From assembly GCF_000585355.1 (NCBI RefSeq), contig NZ_KK073873.1, forward strand, positions 646,703 to 710,702: 64,000 nucleotides of DNA, read 5' to 3'. The stretch's first letter is position 1; the number at the start of each line of letters is the position of its first letter. Shown piece after piece: positions 26,135-35,209 of the stretch. The position numbers and the translations under genes were made by a program. This DNA comes from Xylanibacter oryzae DSM 17970 (GTDB lineage: Bacteria; Bacteroidota; Bacteroidia; Bacteroidales; Bacteroidaceae). Under the pieces are notes generated by a model that was not told the DNA's origin, searched no databases, and was given only the letters and a program-made list of their open reading frames with translations.

Positions 26135-26629
26135 ATGAAAAAGTACATGGTTATTTGTGCAGGTTTATGCACGGCATTGGCTTTCACAAGTTGTAAATCT
26201 AGCGAAAGTGCATATAAAAAAGCTTATGAGAAGGCAAAAGCTCAAGAAACAGCCCAGCAGCCAACAACACCTATGAATAGTGAAACTGAAGTGGTTACAC
26301 CTTTAGAGACAAAACCTGCAGACCAGACTAAAGTAGTTGACAATTCAGACAATGTATCAGTAAGACAAGAAAAAGTTACATTGTTAAACGGTGCTGGTTT
26401 AAAAAACTTTAGTATTGTTGTCGGTTCTTTTTCTCTTAAGGCAAATGCAGAAGGTTTACAGGGACAATTGAAAAATGCAGGTTATGATGCACAGTTAGCA
26501 TATAATGCCGAACGTAATATGTATCGTGTGATTGCAGCAACATTCGATCAAAAGGCAGATGCAGCACGTAGCCGTGACGAATTTCGCTCAAAGTATCCAG
26601 ATGCATGGTTGCTTTATAATATTAAATAA
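26135..26629 (+). CDS. SPOR-domain lipoprotein
   Basis: A 164-residue lipoprotein: lipobox TSC with Cys near residue 20 (ALAFTSCKSS), a flexible Gln/Thr/Pro linker, and a C-terminal SPOR domain (FSIVVGSFSLKANAEGLQGQL ... YRVIAATF ... AWLL) that binds denuded peptidoglycan glycans at division sites. It is probably anchored in the outer membrane and reaches into the periplasm. It is the first gene of a unit with ruvX (5 bp away), def and a TPR protein. Confidence 0.87.
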   Translation: MKKYMVICAGLCTALAFTSCKSSESAYKKAYEKAKAQETAQQPTTPMNSETEVVTPLETKPADQTKVVDNSDNVSVRQEKVTLLNGAGLKNFSIVVGSFSLKANAEGLQGQLKNAGYDAQLAYNAERNMYRVIAATFDQKADAARSRDEFRSKYPDAWLLYNIK

Positions 26630-26634
26630 AGGGC

Positions 26635-27054
26635 GTGTCTCGTATATTATCAATAGATTACGGAAAAAAACGAACAGGATTGGCGGTTACTGATTCTTTA
26701 CAGATTATTTCTGGAGGATTGGCAACCGTCCGTACTTGTGAGTTATTTGATTATTTGAGGAACTATATTGATAGAGAATCTGTTGAAAAAATCGTAATAG
26801 GAGAGCCTCGTCAGGTTAATGGACAGCCTAGTGAAAATCTGGCTAGGGTTCAGCAATTTGTAAACAGGTGGAGAAATTTGGTTAAAGATATTCCAATAGA
26901 ATATTATGATGAGCGGTTTACTTCAGTATTAGCTCATAGAGCAATGTTAGAAGGTGGTCTACACAAGAAGGCTAGACAAAATAAAGCACTGGTAGATGAA
27001 ATCAGTGCTACTATTATATTACAAAGTTATTTAGAATCAAAAAAAAAGAAATGA
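26635..27054 (+). CDS. ruvX: YqgF/RuvX Holliday-junction-resolvase-like protein
   Basis: A 139-residue RNase H-fold protein. It begins with GTG, then [19 protein letters not shown], which holds the first acidic catalytic residue; [14 protein letters not shown] and YDERFTS (second acidic residue) and the final [14 protein letters not shown] complete the family pattern. Homologues act in 16S rRNA 5'-end maturation in E. coli and as nucleases elsewhere. It overlaps def by 4 bp (ATGA). Confidence 0.93.
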   Translation: MSRILSIDYGKKRTGLAVTDSLQIISGGLATVRTCELFDYLRNYIDRESVEKIVIGEPRQVNGQPSENLARVQQFVNRWRNLVKDIPIEYYDERFTSVLAHRAMLEGGLHKKARQNKALVDEISATIILQSYLESKKKK

Positions 27055-27611
27055 TATTACCTATATATACTTATGGACAGCCTGTTTTAAGGAAGTTGGC
27101 TGAAGACATAACACCTGATTATTCAGATTTGAAACAAATTATTAAAGACATGTTCGAATCGCTTACAGCATCAGATGGAGTTGGATTGGCTGCTCCTCAG
27201 ATTGGGAAAGCAATAAGATTGGTTGTTATAGATCTTACAGTACTTGGCGATGAATTTCCAGAATATAAAGAATTTAAAAAGGCTTATATAAATGCTAGAA
27301 TTGTTGATACTGATGATAGTGAAACAAAATCAATGGAGGAAGGCTGTTTAAGTTTACCTGGTATTCATGAAAATGTTACTAGGCCTACTCGAATCCATGT
27401 TACCTATCTTGATGAAGAGATGCAACCTCATGATGAGTGGGTTGAAGGTTACCTAGCAAGGGTTATGCAACATGAATTCGACCATCTGGATGGGAAAATG
27501 TTTATAGATCATCTGTCGCCGTTACGTAAGCAGTTGATAAAAGGAAAACTTAAAGCGATGCTGCAAGGGAAAGTTCGGTGTTCATACAGAGTGAAAGTAG
27601 TAAGAAAATAG
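27051..27611 (+). CDS. def: Peptide deformylase
   Basis: A 186-residue metalloenzyme that removes the formyl group from nascent proteins. All three motifs are visible: [10 protein letters not shown] (motif I, near residue 44), EEGCLSLPG (motif II with the metal-binding Cys), and QHEFDHLDG (motif III, HExxH). Translation is coupled to ruvX through the 4-bp overlap; the TPR gene follows after 20 bp. Confidence 0.97.
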   Translation: MILPIYTYGQPVLRKLAEDITPDYSDLKQIIKDMFESLTASDGVGLAAPQIGKAIRLVVIDLTVLGDEFPEYKEFKKAYINARIVDTDDSETKSMEEGCLSLPGIHENVTRPTRIHVTYLDEEMQPHDEWVEGYLARVMQHEFDHLDGKMFIDHLSPLRKQLIKGKLKAMLQGKVRCSYRVKVVRK

Positions 27612-27631
27612 GTCAGAACTTTTGAAATTTT

Positions 27632-29587
27632 ATGAGTAAAAAGATTAATTTAATTTTGTTCGCTTTGCTTCCGTTAGTAGCTATGGCGCAATTTAATACA
27701 GATAGGCTTATAATGACTGGCCGCAGTGCTTTGTATTATGAGGATTATGTTCTTTCTATTCAATATTTCAATCAGGCAATATCAGCAAAGCCATATTTGT
27801 ACGAACCATGGTACTACAGAGGAGTTGCCAAATTTTACTTAGATGATTTTGTCGGTTCTGAGAGCGATTGTTCTGAAGCTATAGAACGTAATCCTTACGT
27901 TAATGGGATATTCGAACTTCGTGCATTATGCAGGATACATACACATGATTATACAGGAGCAATAGACGATTATAAAAGGTCTATAAAAAACGACCCAGAT
28001 AATCAAGGTTTATGGTATAATCGTGTGCTTTGTAGAATACAGCAAAAAGACTATAAAAATGCTCAATTGGATCTTGATACTATTATTGGGCATTGGAGCA
28101 ATTATGCTAAGGCATATTCTATTAGAGCTGATGTTTATATCGCAAAAAAAGATACAGCGGAGGCTATAAAATCTTTGGATAAAAGTTTGGAGTTGGATGC
28201 TTATGATGGCGAAGTATGGATGCAGAGAGCTATGATAAGTTTGGCTCGTAACAAATGGAAAGAGGCTGACGGATTTCTAAGTAGTGCTATCCATTTGAAA
28301 CCAAAAATAGTCAACAATTACATCAATAGAGCTTTGGCTAGATATAAAATTAATAATTTACGTGGAGCGATGTCTGATTATGATACAGCATTAGACTTTG
28401 ATCCAAACAATTTTCTAGCGCATTATAATAGAGGACTACTTCGTACTCAAGTCGGTGATGATAACAGAGCTATTTATGATTTTAATTTTGTACTTAAATT
28501 AGAGCCTGATAATTTGATGGCCTTATTCAATCGAGCTCTTTTGTTGGATAAAACGGGTGATTTAAAAGGAGCAATACGAGATTATTCATCGGTAATTAAA
28601 ACTTTTCCTAATTTTTGGACTGGACTGCAGAACAGAGCCAGTTGTTATCGTAGATTAGGTTATACAAAACAGGCTGAACTGGATGAATTCAAAATATTTA
28701 AGGCTCAATTAAATAAAATGTATGGTATACAGCGGCGATGGAGCAAAAGTGAAATCAGAAAGAAAAGTGACCAAAATCTTGATAAGTACAGTATGCTTGT
28801 TGTTGCTGATGAAGACAATGTTGAACATGAGTATTCAAGTGAATACAGAGGTCGCATTCAAGATAAAAAAGTAGAAATAGATTACCAACCATTATATCAA
28901 CTGTCTTATCTTAAATACAATAATGGAGTGAAATCTTACGAAGCTTACGATAAGAATCTTGAGTCCTTAAATATATCGTTTAAGCCCATTAAAGAGATAT
29001 GTATTACTTGTAATCCAAAAACTCTTGATGAGAGTGAATCAAATAAATATTTTGCTCTTATAGATACTCTATCCAAACGGATGACAACAACAAAAACGAT
29101 GGTAGCCGAATCTGGACTTTTGATGCAGAGAGCAGTTGCATATAGTGTTATACAAAATTTTGAAGATGCTGTAGCAGATCTCAATGCCTATATACAAGTA
29201 GATTCTACCTCTTCATTGGCATATTGGCAGAGAGCCGTGTGCCAGTCTATGATGAATGAATTCAGAGCATCACAGGGATTAGGTGCTCAAATGAAAGTTA
29301 TGAGCATTATTTCAGATTTTGATAAAGCGATAAGCCTCAACAAACAGTGTGCTTATCTTTATTATAACCGTGCAAATATATATGCGCAGTGTAAAGAATA
29401 TGGGAAAGCTATTGAAGATTATAACACAGCATTAAAGTTAGATAAAAATTTCCCTGAAGCTTATTACAACAGAGGACTTGTTGAGATTTTTAATAATAAT
29501 CAGAAAAGTGGAATACAGGATTTAAGTAAGGCTGGAGAATTAGGCATTTATACAGCATACAGTATTATAAAAAAGTATCGCAAATAG
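27632..29587 (+). CDS. Exported tetratricopeptide-repeat protein
   Basis: A 651-residue protein with a signal peptide (LILFALLPLVAMA, cleavage before QFNTD) and about a dozen TPR units. Repeats are clear from residue 28 to about 345 (YYRGVAKFYLDD, ALARYKINNLRGAMSDYDTAL, NRGLLRTQVGDDNRAIYDF) and again from about 495 to the end (NRANIYAQCKEYGKAIEDYN). Between them, residues about 350-490, is a charged region without clear repeats. The likely role is a periplasmic or outer-membrane-associated scaffold; partners are unknown. Confidence 0.85.
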   Translation: MSKKINLILFALLPLVAMAQFNTDRLIMTGRSALYYEDYVLSIQYFNQAISAKPYLYEPWYYRGVAKFYLDDFVGSESDCSEAIERNPYVNGIFELRALCRIHTHDYTGAIDDYKRSIKNDPDNQGLWYNRVLCRIQQKDYKNAQLDLDTIIGHWSNYAKAYSIRADVYIAKKDTAEAIKSLDKSLELDAYDGEVWMQRAMISLARNKWKEADGFLSSAIHLKPKIVNNYINRALARYKINNLRGAMSDYDTALDFDPNNFLAHYNRGLLRTQVGDDNRAIYDFNFVLKLEPDNLMALFNRALLLDKTGDLKGAIRDYSSVIKTFPNFWTGLQNRASCYRRLGYTKQAELDEFKIFKAQLNKMYGIQRRWSKSEIRKKSDQNLDKYSMLVVADEDNVEHEYSSEYRGRIQDKKVEIDYQPLYQLSYLKYNNGVKSYEAYDKNLESLNISFKPIKEICITCNPKTLDESESNKYFALIDTLSKRMTTTKTMVAESGLLMQRAVAYSVIQNFEDAVADLNAYIQVDSTSSLAYWQRAVCQSMMNEFRASQGLGAQMKVMSIISDFDKAISLNKQCAYLYYNRANIYAQCKEYGKAIEDYNTALKLDKNFPEAYYNRGLVEIFNNNQKSGIQDLSKAGELGIYTAYSIIKKYRK

Positions 29588-29613
29588 CAAAGACGAAAAT
29601 TTAATATAAAATC

Positions 29614-29645
29614 GTTGTCATTCTCAAAAGAAAGTATTAATTTTG
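29614..29645 (+). promoter_or_regulatory. Probable thrS promoter
   Basis: GTTG (29614-29617, one mismatch to TTTG), 20-nt spacer, TAATTTTG (29638-29645), giving transcription from about 29652, shortly before the thrS start at 29676. Confidence 0.55.
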
Positions 29646-29675
29646 CATCCAAATTGAAAATTTATATATAAAATT

Positions 29676-31622
29676 ATGATAAAGATCACATTTCCTGATA
29701 AATCTGTTCGTGAATATGAACAAGGTGTAACAGGACTACAGATTGCAGAAAGTATATCACCAGCTTTGGCACGCGATGTTTTGGCGTGTGGCGTAAATGG
29801 TGAAACAGTTGAATTGAACCGTCCTATTAATGAAAATTCAACAATTGAACTTTACAAATGGGATGATGAACAAGGCAAACATGCCTTTTGGCATACATCT
29901 GCACATCTTTTGGCGGAAGCTCTATCCGAACTCTATCCAGGTATTCAATTTGGTTTTGGTCCGGCAATTGAAAATGGCTTCTTCTATGATGTATTATTGA
30001 AAGATGGAGAGGTTATAAAAGAAGGCGATTTTTCTAAAATTGAAGATAAAATGAAAGAATTGGCTTCAAAGAAAGAGCCAGTTATACGTAAAGATATTTC
30101 TAAGACTGAGGCTTTAAAAGAATTTAATGCTGATGGTCAGACATATAAATGTGAACACATTGAGCAAGATCTTGCAGACGGAACAATAACTACTTATACG
30201 CAAGGATCATTTACAGATCTTTGCAAAGGTCCTCATCTTCTAAATACAGGTGCAATAAAGGCTGTTAAGTTGACTAGTGTTGCAGGAGCTTTCTGGCGTG
30301 GTGATGCTAATCGTGAACAGATGCAACGTCTTTATGGCGTATCATTTCCTAAGAAAAAGATGTTAGATGAGTATTTGCTGATGCTTGAAGAGGCAAAAAA
30401 GCGTGATCATCGTAAAATAGGCAAGGAAATGGAACTTTTTATGTTCTCAGAACGTGTCGGAAAGGGACTACCTATATGGTTGCCAAAAGGAACAGAATTA
30501 CGCCTTCGTATGCAAGATATGTTACGTAAGATACAGAAACGCTATGGATATCAAGAGGTTATCACTCCGCATATTGGTAGTAAAAACTTATATGTAACAA
30601 GTGGTCATTATGCACACTATGGTAAGGATTCTTTCCAGCCAATACATACGCCAGAAGAGGGTGAAGAATATATGCTAAAACCAATGAATTGCCCTCATCA
30701 CTGTGAAGTATTTGCATGGAAACCACGTTCTTATAAAGATCTTCCTTTGCGCATTGCAGAGTTTGGTACGGTATATCGTTACGAACAAAGTGGCGAATTA
30801 CATGGTTTAACCCGCGTGCGTTCTTTTACACAAGATGATGCACATATATTCTGTCGTCCAGATCAAGTTAAGGATGAATTCCTTAGAGTTATGGATATCA
30901 TACAATCAGTATTTTCGATATTCCATTTCGATAATTTTGAAGCTCAGATATCATTACGTGATCCTAATGATCATGATAAGTATATTGGAAGCGATGAAAT
31001 ATGGAAAGAATCAGAACAGGCTATTATAGAAGCATGTGATGAAAAAGGCCTTAAGGCTAAAGTTGAATATGGTGAAGCTGCATTTTATGGCCCTAAATTA
31101 GACTTTATGGTTAAAGATGCGATTGGACGTCGTTGGCAGTTAGGTACAATTCAAGTAGACTATAACTTGCCTCAGCGCTTTAAGTTGGAATATACAGATG
31201 AAGATAACACAAAGAAGACTCCTGTTATGATTCATCGTGCACCATTTGGCTCACTAGAGAGATTTACTGCCGTGCTTATTGAACATACTGCAGGCCATTT
31301 CCCATTATGGCTTACTCCTGATCAGGTAGCTATATTACCTATAAGTGAAAAATTTAATGAATATGCTAGGACTTTGGCTAAATATTTTGATTTGGTAGGT
31401 GTACGTGCCACAATTGATGACCGCAACGAAAAAATAGGACGTAAAATACGTGATAACGAGTTAAAACGTATTCCTTATATGGTTGTTGTTGGTGAAAAAG
31501 AACAGGCTGATGGTACTGTCGCTGTAAGAAAACAAGGCCAGGGAGATCAAGGAACAATGAAAAAAGAAGATTTTGCAAAGAAAATCAATGATGAAGTTGC
31601 AGAAATGACAAAAAATGTTTAA
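29676..31622 (+). CDS. thrS: Threonyl-tRNA synthetase
   Basis: A 648-residue class II synthetase. N-terminal TGS domain ([18 protein letters not shown]), editing domain with [11 protein letters not shown] (HxxxH near residue 76) and the Cys/His of [12 protein letters not shown], catalytic domain with motif 2 [27 protein letters not shown] (zinc Cys) and motif 3 [11 protein letters not shown], then a C-terminal anticodon-binding domain ([22 protein letters not shown]). Full length. It leads the thrS-infC-rpmI-rplT cluster common in bacteria. Confidence 0.98.
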   Translation: MIKITFPDKSVREYEQGVTGLQIAESISPALARDVLACGVNGETVELNRPINENSTIELYKWDDEQGKHAFWHTSAHLLAEALSELYPGIQFGFGPAIENGFFYDVLLKDGEVIKEGDFSKIEDKMKELASKKEPVIRKDISKTEALKEFNADGQTYKCEHIEQDLADGTITTYTQGSFTDLCKGPHLLNTGAIKAVKLTSVAGAFWRGDANREQMQRLYGVSFPKKKMLDEYLLMLEEAKKRDHRKIGKEMELFMFSERVGKGLPIWLPKGTELRLRMQDMLRKIQKRYGYQEVITPHIGSKNLYVTSGHYAHYGKDSFQPIHTPEEGEEYMLKPMNCPHHCEVFAWKPRSYKDLPLRIAEFGTVYRYEQSGELHGLTRVRSFTQDDAHIFCRPDQVKDEFLRVMDIIQSVFSIFHFDNFEAQISLRDPNDHDKYIGSDEIWKESEQAIIEACDEKGLKAKVEYGEAAFYGPKLDFMVKDAIGRRWQLGTIQVDYNLPQRFKLEYTDEDNTKKTPVMIHRAPFGSLERFTAVLIEHTAGHFPLWLTPDQVAILPISEKFNEYARTLAKYFDLVGVRATIDDRNEKIGRKIRDNELKRIPYMVVVGEKEQADGTVAVRKQGQGDQGTMKKEDFAKKINDEVAEMTKNV

Positions 31623-31652
31623 CTTTGCAGCCGCTTACTATAAAATAGTTGA

Positions 31653-32348
31653 ATGAAGAATGACAATTTAAAGAATCAGTACCGTGTGAATGAACAAATT
31701 CGCGTACGGGAAGTCCGTATTCCTGGTGAAGGCGGATCAATAGTAGTACCTACACGTCAAGCGTTGGACATGGCACGTGAACAAGGAGTTGATCTCGTTG
31801 AGATATCTCCGAATGCACAACCGCCAGTATGTCGTCTCATAGACTATTCTAAGTTCCTTTATCAACAGAAAAAACGAGCAAAGGAGTTGAAGTCCAAGCA
31901 GATTAAGGTTGAAGTGAAAGAAATTCGTTTTGGCCCGCAGACAGGTGAAAATGATTATGCGTTCAAATTGAAACATGCTCAAGAATTTTTGGAAGAAGGA
32001 AATAAAGTTAGAGCTTATGTGTTCTTTAGAGGACGTTCAATTCTATTCAAAGAACAGGGAGAAGTTTTGTTACTTCGCTTTGCAAATGATTTGGAAGAGC
32101 TTGGAAAAGTTGAACAGATGCCTGCATTGGAAGGGAAAAAAATGTTTATAACGCTTACTCCGAAAAAAACAGGCACGATAAAGAAAAGCCAGCAAAAAGT
32201 AGATAGAGAGAAAAAAGAGGCAGAGTCTAAAGTGAACACCAATTCATCGGAAGTAAATGTTGATTTGGAGATCCTTCCTAAAAGTGGTGGACTTTTTGAT
32301 AATGCGAAGAATGGTGGTGATGCTTTAAAAAAGCTAAATTTAGATTGA
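31653..32348 (+). CDS. infC: Translation initiation factor IF-3
   Basis: A 231-residue IF-3, 50 residues longer than the E. coli protein. The core (1-180) is intact: [53 protein letters not shown], and the C-domain [32 protein letters not shown]. The extra tail is Lys/Glu-rich then Gly/Asp/Asn-rich ([18 protein letters not shown]). It starts with ATG at 31653, unlike the AUU of enterobacteria, so the autoregulation through a rare start seen there does not apply. It lies 30 bp after thrS. Confidence 0.97.
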   Translation: MKNDNLKNQYRVNEQIRVREVRIPGEGGSIVVPTRQALDMAREQGVDLVEISPNAQPPVCRLIDYSKFLYQQKKRAKELKSKQIKVEVKEIRFGPQTGENDYAFKLKHAQEFLEEGNKVRAYVFFRGRSILFKEQGEVLLLRFANDLEELGKVEQMPALEGKKMFITLTPKKTGTIKKSQQKVDREKKEAESKVNTNSSEVNVDLEILPKSGGLFDNAKNGGDALKKLNLD

Positions 32349-32359
32349 TAAATATGTGC

Positions 32360-32383
32360 GTAACGTCTTGGTATATACGTTGC
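32360..32383 (+). promoter_or_regulatory. Hairpin in the infC-rpmI gap
   Basis: GTAACGT (32360-32366) can pair with ACGTTGC (32377-32383) around a 10-nt loop, 38 nt before the rpmI start. L20 represses this operon through leader RNA structures in other bacteria; this hairpin is a weak candidate for such a site. Confidence 0.25.
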
Positions 32384-32420
32384 CACAGCATAATAAATAA
32401 CAATAATTAAAATTAGAAAA

Positions 32421-32618
32421 ATGCCAAAAACAAAGACAAATTCTGGTGCGAAGAAGAGATTCTCATTCACTGGAACAGGTAAGATTAAAAGACATCATGC
32501 TTTTCATAGTCATATTTTGACTAAGAAGACAAAGAAGCAAAAACGTAATCTGGTTCATCAGACAATTGTAGACCAGACAAACATGAAGCAGGTTCGTGAC
32601 TTGCTATGCTTACGTTAA
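32421..32618 (+). CDS. rpmI: 50S ribosomal protein L35
   Basis: A 65-residue, very basic ribosomal protein. [38 protein letters not shown] text is the L35 signature (read here in short pieces: [26 protein letters not shown]). It ends with a slightly extended QVRDLLCLR. It is placed as usual between infC and rplT, 34 bp before the latter. Confidence 0.97.
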   Translation: MPKTKTNSGAKKRFSFTGTGKIKRHHAFHSHILTKKTKKQKRNLVHQTIVDQTNMKQVRDLLCLR

Positions 32619-32652
32619 TCAACAGTCAAACAAACATTAAAGAAAGAAAATT

Positions 32653-32997
32653 ATGCCAAGATCAGTAAATCACGTTGCTTCAAGAGCAAAAAGAAAAGAA
32701 ATTTTAAAGCTCACTCGTGGATATTATGGAGCAAGAAAAAATGTTTGGACGGTAGCAAAGAACACCTGGGAGAAGGGTTTGACATATGCTTACCGTGATC
32801 GTAGAAATAAAAAACGAAATTTCCGCGCATTGTGGATTCAGCGTATTAATGCAGCAGCTCGTCTTGAGGATATGAGCTATTCTACTCTAATGGGTGCCCT
32901 TCATAAGGCAGGCATAGAGATAAATCGCAAGGTTCTTGCAGATTTAGCTGTAAATAACCCTGAAGCTTTCAAAGCAATTGTTGAGAAAGTTAAGTAA
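32653..32997 (+). CDS. rplT: 50S ribosomal protein L20
   Basis: A 114-residue assembly-essential 50S protein. Signature: [55 protein letters not shown], and [24 protein letters not shown]. It also acts as repressor of this operon in other bacteria. A strong terminator follows at 33015-33049. Confidence 0.98.
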   Translation: MPRSVNHVASRAKRKEILKLTRGYYGARKNVWTVAKNTWEKGLTYAYRDRRNKKRNFRALWIQRINAAARLEDMSYSTLMGALHKAGIEINRKVLADLAVNNPEAFKAIVEKVK

Positions 32998-33014
32998 TTA
33001 TTATAATTATATAT

Positions 33015-33049
33015 AAAAAGACCGCAATCAATTTGATTGCGGTCTTTTT
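33015..33049. terminator. Bidirectional intrinsic terminator
   Basis: A 16-bp stem (33015-33030 with 33034-33049) built on AAAAAGACCGCAATC and its complement around a 3-nt loop, with A and T runs at the two sides. It sits between convergent rplT and tex. Confidence 0.95.
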
Positions 33050-33070
33050 ATATATATGTTTTATTATAAA

Positions 33071-35206
33071 TTAGTTTAAGTCTTTCATTGTTAGTGATAT
33101 TCTGTTGCGTATTCTGTCTATTTCTAATACTTTAACTTTCACATGTTGGTGTAGTTTAACAACCTGTGTTGGGTCTGAAACATATTTATTTGCAAGTTGT
33201 GAAATATGGACTAAGCCATCTTGATGAACACCTATATCTACAAATGCTCCAAATTTAGTTATATTTGTGATGATACCAGGTAATTCAATACCTATATTAA
33301 GATCGCTAATATCTTTTATGTTCTTGTCAAAATCAAACGTTTCTATTTGTTCTCGTGGATCTCGCCCAGGTTTTTCAAGCTCATTTAATATGTCTGTGAG
33401 CGTTGGTATTCCTATCTCTTTATTAATATACTTGTTAATATTAATTTGTGAGCGTTTTGATTTATCTTTAATGAGATCAGATAGAGTACAATCGCAATCT
33501 TTTGCCATGCATTCTACGATCTTGTAGCTCTCAGGATGCACTCCACTATTGTCAAGAGGGTTTGCTGCATTATTTATGCGTAAAAAACCTGCACATTGCT
33601 GATACGCAGAAGGACCAAGACGTGAAACTTTCTTAAGTTGTTCACGGCTTGTAAATGCTCCATTTTTCTTTCTATAGTCAACAATATTTTTAGCTAGTGT
33701 TTGACCTAACCCGCTGACATACATTAATAAGTGCGAACTGGCTGTATTTAAGTTTACACCAACAGAGTTAACACAACTTACAACAGTCTGGTCTAGACTT
33801 TCTTTAAGTTTTATTTGATCTACGTCATGCTGGTATTGTCCAATACCAATACTTTTAGGATCAATTTTGACTAGTTCGGCAAGTGGGTCCATCAGTCTTC
33901 TTCCAATGCTTACAGCTCCTCTTACAGTAATATCTTCATTTGGAAATTCATCCCGTGCTGTCTTAGATGCGGAATAAATTGATGCACCATCTTCACTAAC
34001 GACAAAAGCGTCAATTTTCTTTGTCGTATGTAAAGTTTCTATGAATTCCTTTGTATCTCGACTCGCAGTTCCATTGCCTATAGCAATTGCATCTATTTCG
34101 TATTTATCGAGCATCTGTTCTATTTGTTTAGATGCAAGTTTAATGTCATTCTTAGGAGGATGTGGGTATACCGCTTCGTGATGTAGTAAATTTCCTTGAG
34201 CGTCAAGGCACACTATTTTGCATCCTGTTCTAAATCCTGGATCTATACCCATAACACGTTTTTGACCCAATGGTGGCGATAATAGCAATTGGCGTAGATT
34301 ATCAACAAATACACCAATAGCATCATTATCAGCTTTTTCTTTACTAGCAGTAGCAAATTCTGTTTCAATAGTTGGTCTCAAAAGACGTTTGTATGAGTCA
34401 TTAATAGCTTCAGATACAAGGATGCCGCATTTTCCATTATTATATACAAAATGTCGTTTTAGTTTATCAATGCATTCTTCATCGTTAACAGAAATGCTAA
34501 CACGTAGGAATCCTTCTTTTTCACCACGTCGCATTGCTAGAAGTCGATGTGAAGAACACCTTTTTAGGGGTTCTGAAAAATCAAAATAATCAGAAAATTT
34601 CTGGGCTTCATTAGATTCCATCTTTGTTTTAATAGCCTTGGAAGAAATAAAAGCTTCTCTACTAAAAGTGTTTCGAACTTGCTGTCTTGCTATTTCGTTT
34701 TCGCTAATGTTTTCAGCAATGATATCATTGGCTCCTTTTAAGGCCATTTCGACATCTTTTACATCGCCTTTTACATATTTTTGTGCGATTGTTGAAGGAT
34801 CTTTTTCTCTCTGCATCATTATGATTGTTGCTAGGGGTTCAAGTCCTTGTTCATGAGCTATTTGTGCTTTGGTCCTACGCTTCGGTTTATACGGTAAGTA
34901 TATATCTTCTAGTTCTGTAACATCCCAACATTCATTAATACGTTTCTCTAGTTCTGGAGTCATTTTTAAAGACTCATTAATAGTTCTTATAATAGTCTCT
35001 TTTCTTTTCGCAATATCTTTGAATTTATTATTCAAATTGCTTATTTGAGATACTTGAACTTCATCAAGAGAGCCAGTTCTTTCTTTTCGATATCTACTTA
35101 TAAAAGGGATAGTACATCCTTCTTCAAGGAGTTGTAATGTATTGCTAACACCATGTTCAGATATTTTCAGCTCAAAAGCTATTCTTTTTGTAAATATGTT
35201 ATTCAT
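33071..35206 (-). CDS. tex: Tex-family RNA-binding protein
   Basis: A 711-residue protein of the Tex/YhgF family, related to eukaryotic Spt6 and involved in transcription or RNA metabolism. Order: N-terminal helical domain (SRYRKERTGSLDEVQ), YqgF-like RNase H fold (MGIDPGFRTGCKIVCLDA), helix-hairpin-helix region (GVNLNTASSHLLMYVSGLG, LGPSAYQQCAGFLRI), and a C-terminal S1 RNA-binding domain (TKFGAFVDIGVHQDGLVHISQL). It starts 3 bp after uvrA ends, so the two are cotranscribed. Confidence 0.93.
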   Translation of the reverse strand: MNNIFTKRIAFELKISEHGVSNTLQLLEEGCTIPFISRYRKERTGSLDEVQVSQISNLNNKFKDIAKRKETIIRTINESLKMTPELEKRINECWDVTELEDIYLPYKPKRRTKAQIAHEQGLEPLATIIMMQREKDPSTIAQKYVKGDVKDVEMALKGANDIIAENISENEIARQQVRNTFSREAFISSKAIKTKMESNEAQKFSDYFDFSEPLKRCSSHRLLAMRRGEKEGFLRVSISVNDEECIDKLKRHFVYNNGKCGILVSEAINDSYKRLLRPTIETEFATASKEKADNDAIGVFVDNLRQLLLSPPLGQKRVMGIDPGFRTGCKIVCLDAQGNLLHHEAVYPHPPKNDIKLASKQIEQMLDKYEIDAIAIGNGTASRDTKEFIETLHTTKKIDAFVVSEDGASIYSASKTARDEFPNEDITVRGAVSIGRRLMDPLAELVKIDPKSIGIGQYQHDVDQIKLKESLDQTVVSCVNSVGVNLNTASSHLLMYVSGLGQTLAKNIVDYRKKNGAFTSREQLKKVSRLGPSAYQQCAGFLRINNAANPLDNSGVHPESYKIVECMAKDCDCTLSDLIKDKSKRSQININKYINKEIGIPTLTDILNELEKPGRDPREQIETFDFDKNIKDISDLNIGIELPGIITNITKFGAFVDIGVHQDGLVHISQLANKYVSDPTQVVKLHQHVKVKVLEIDRIRNRISLTMKDLN

Positions 35207-35209
35207 AAT

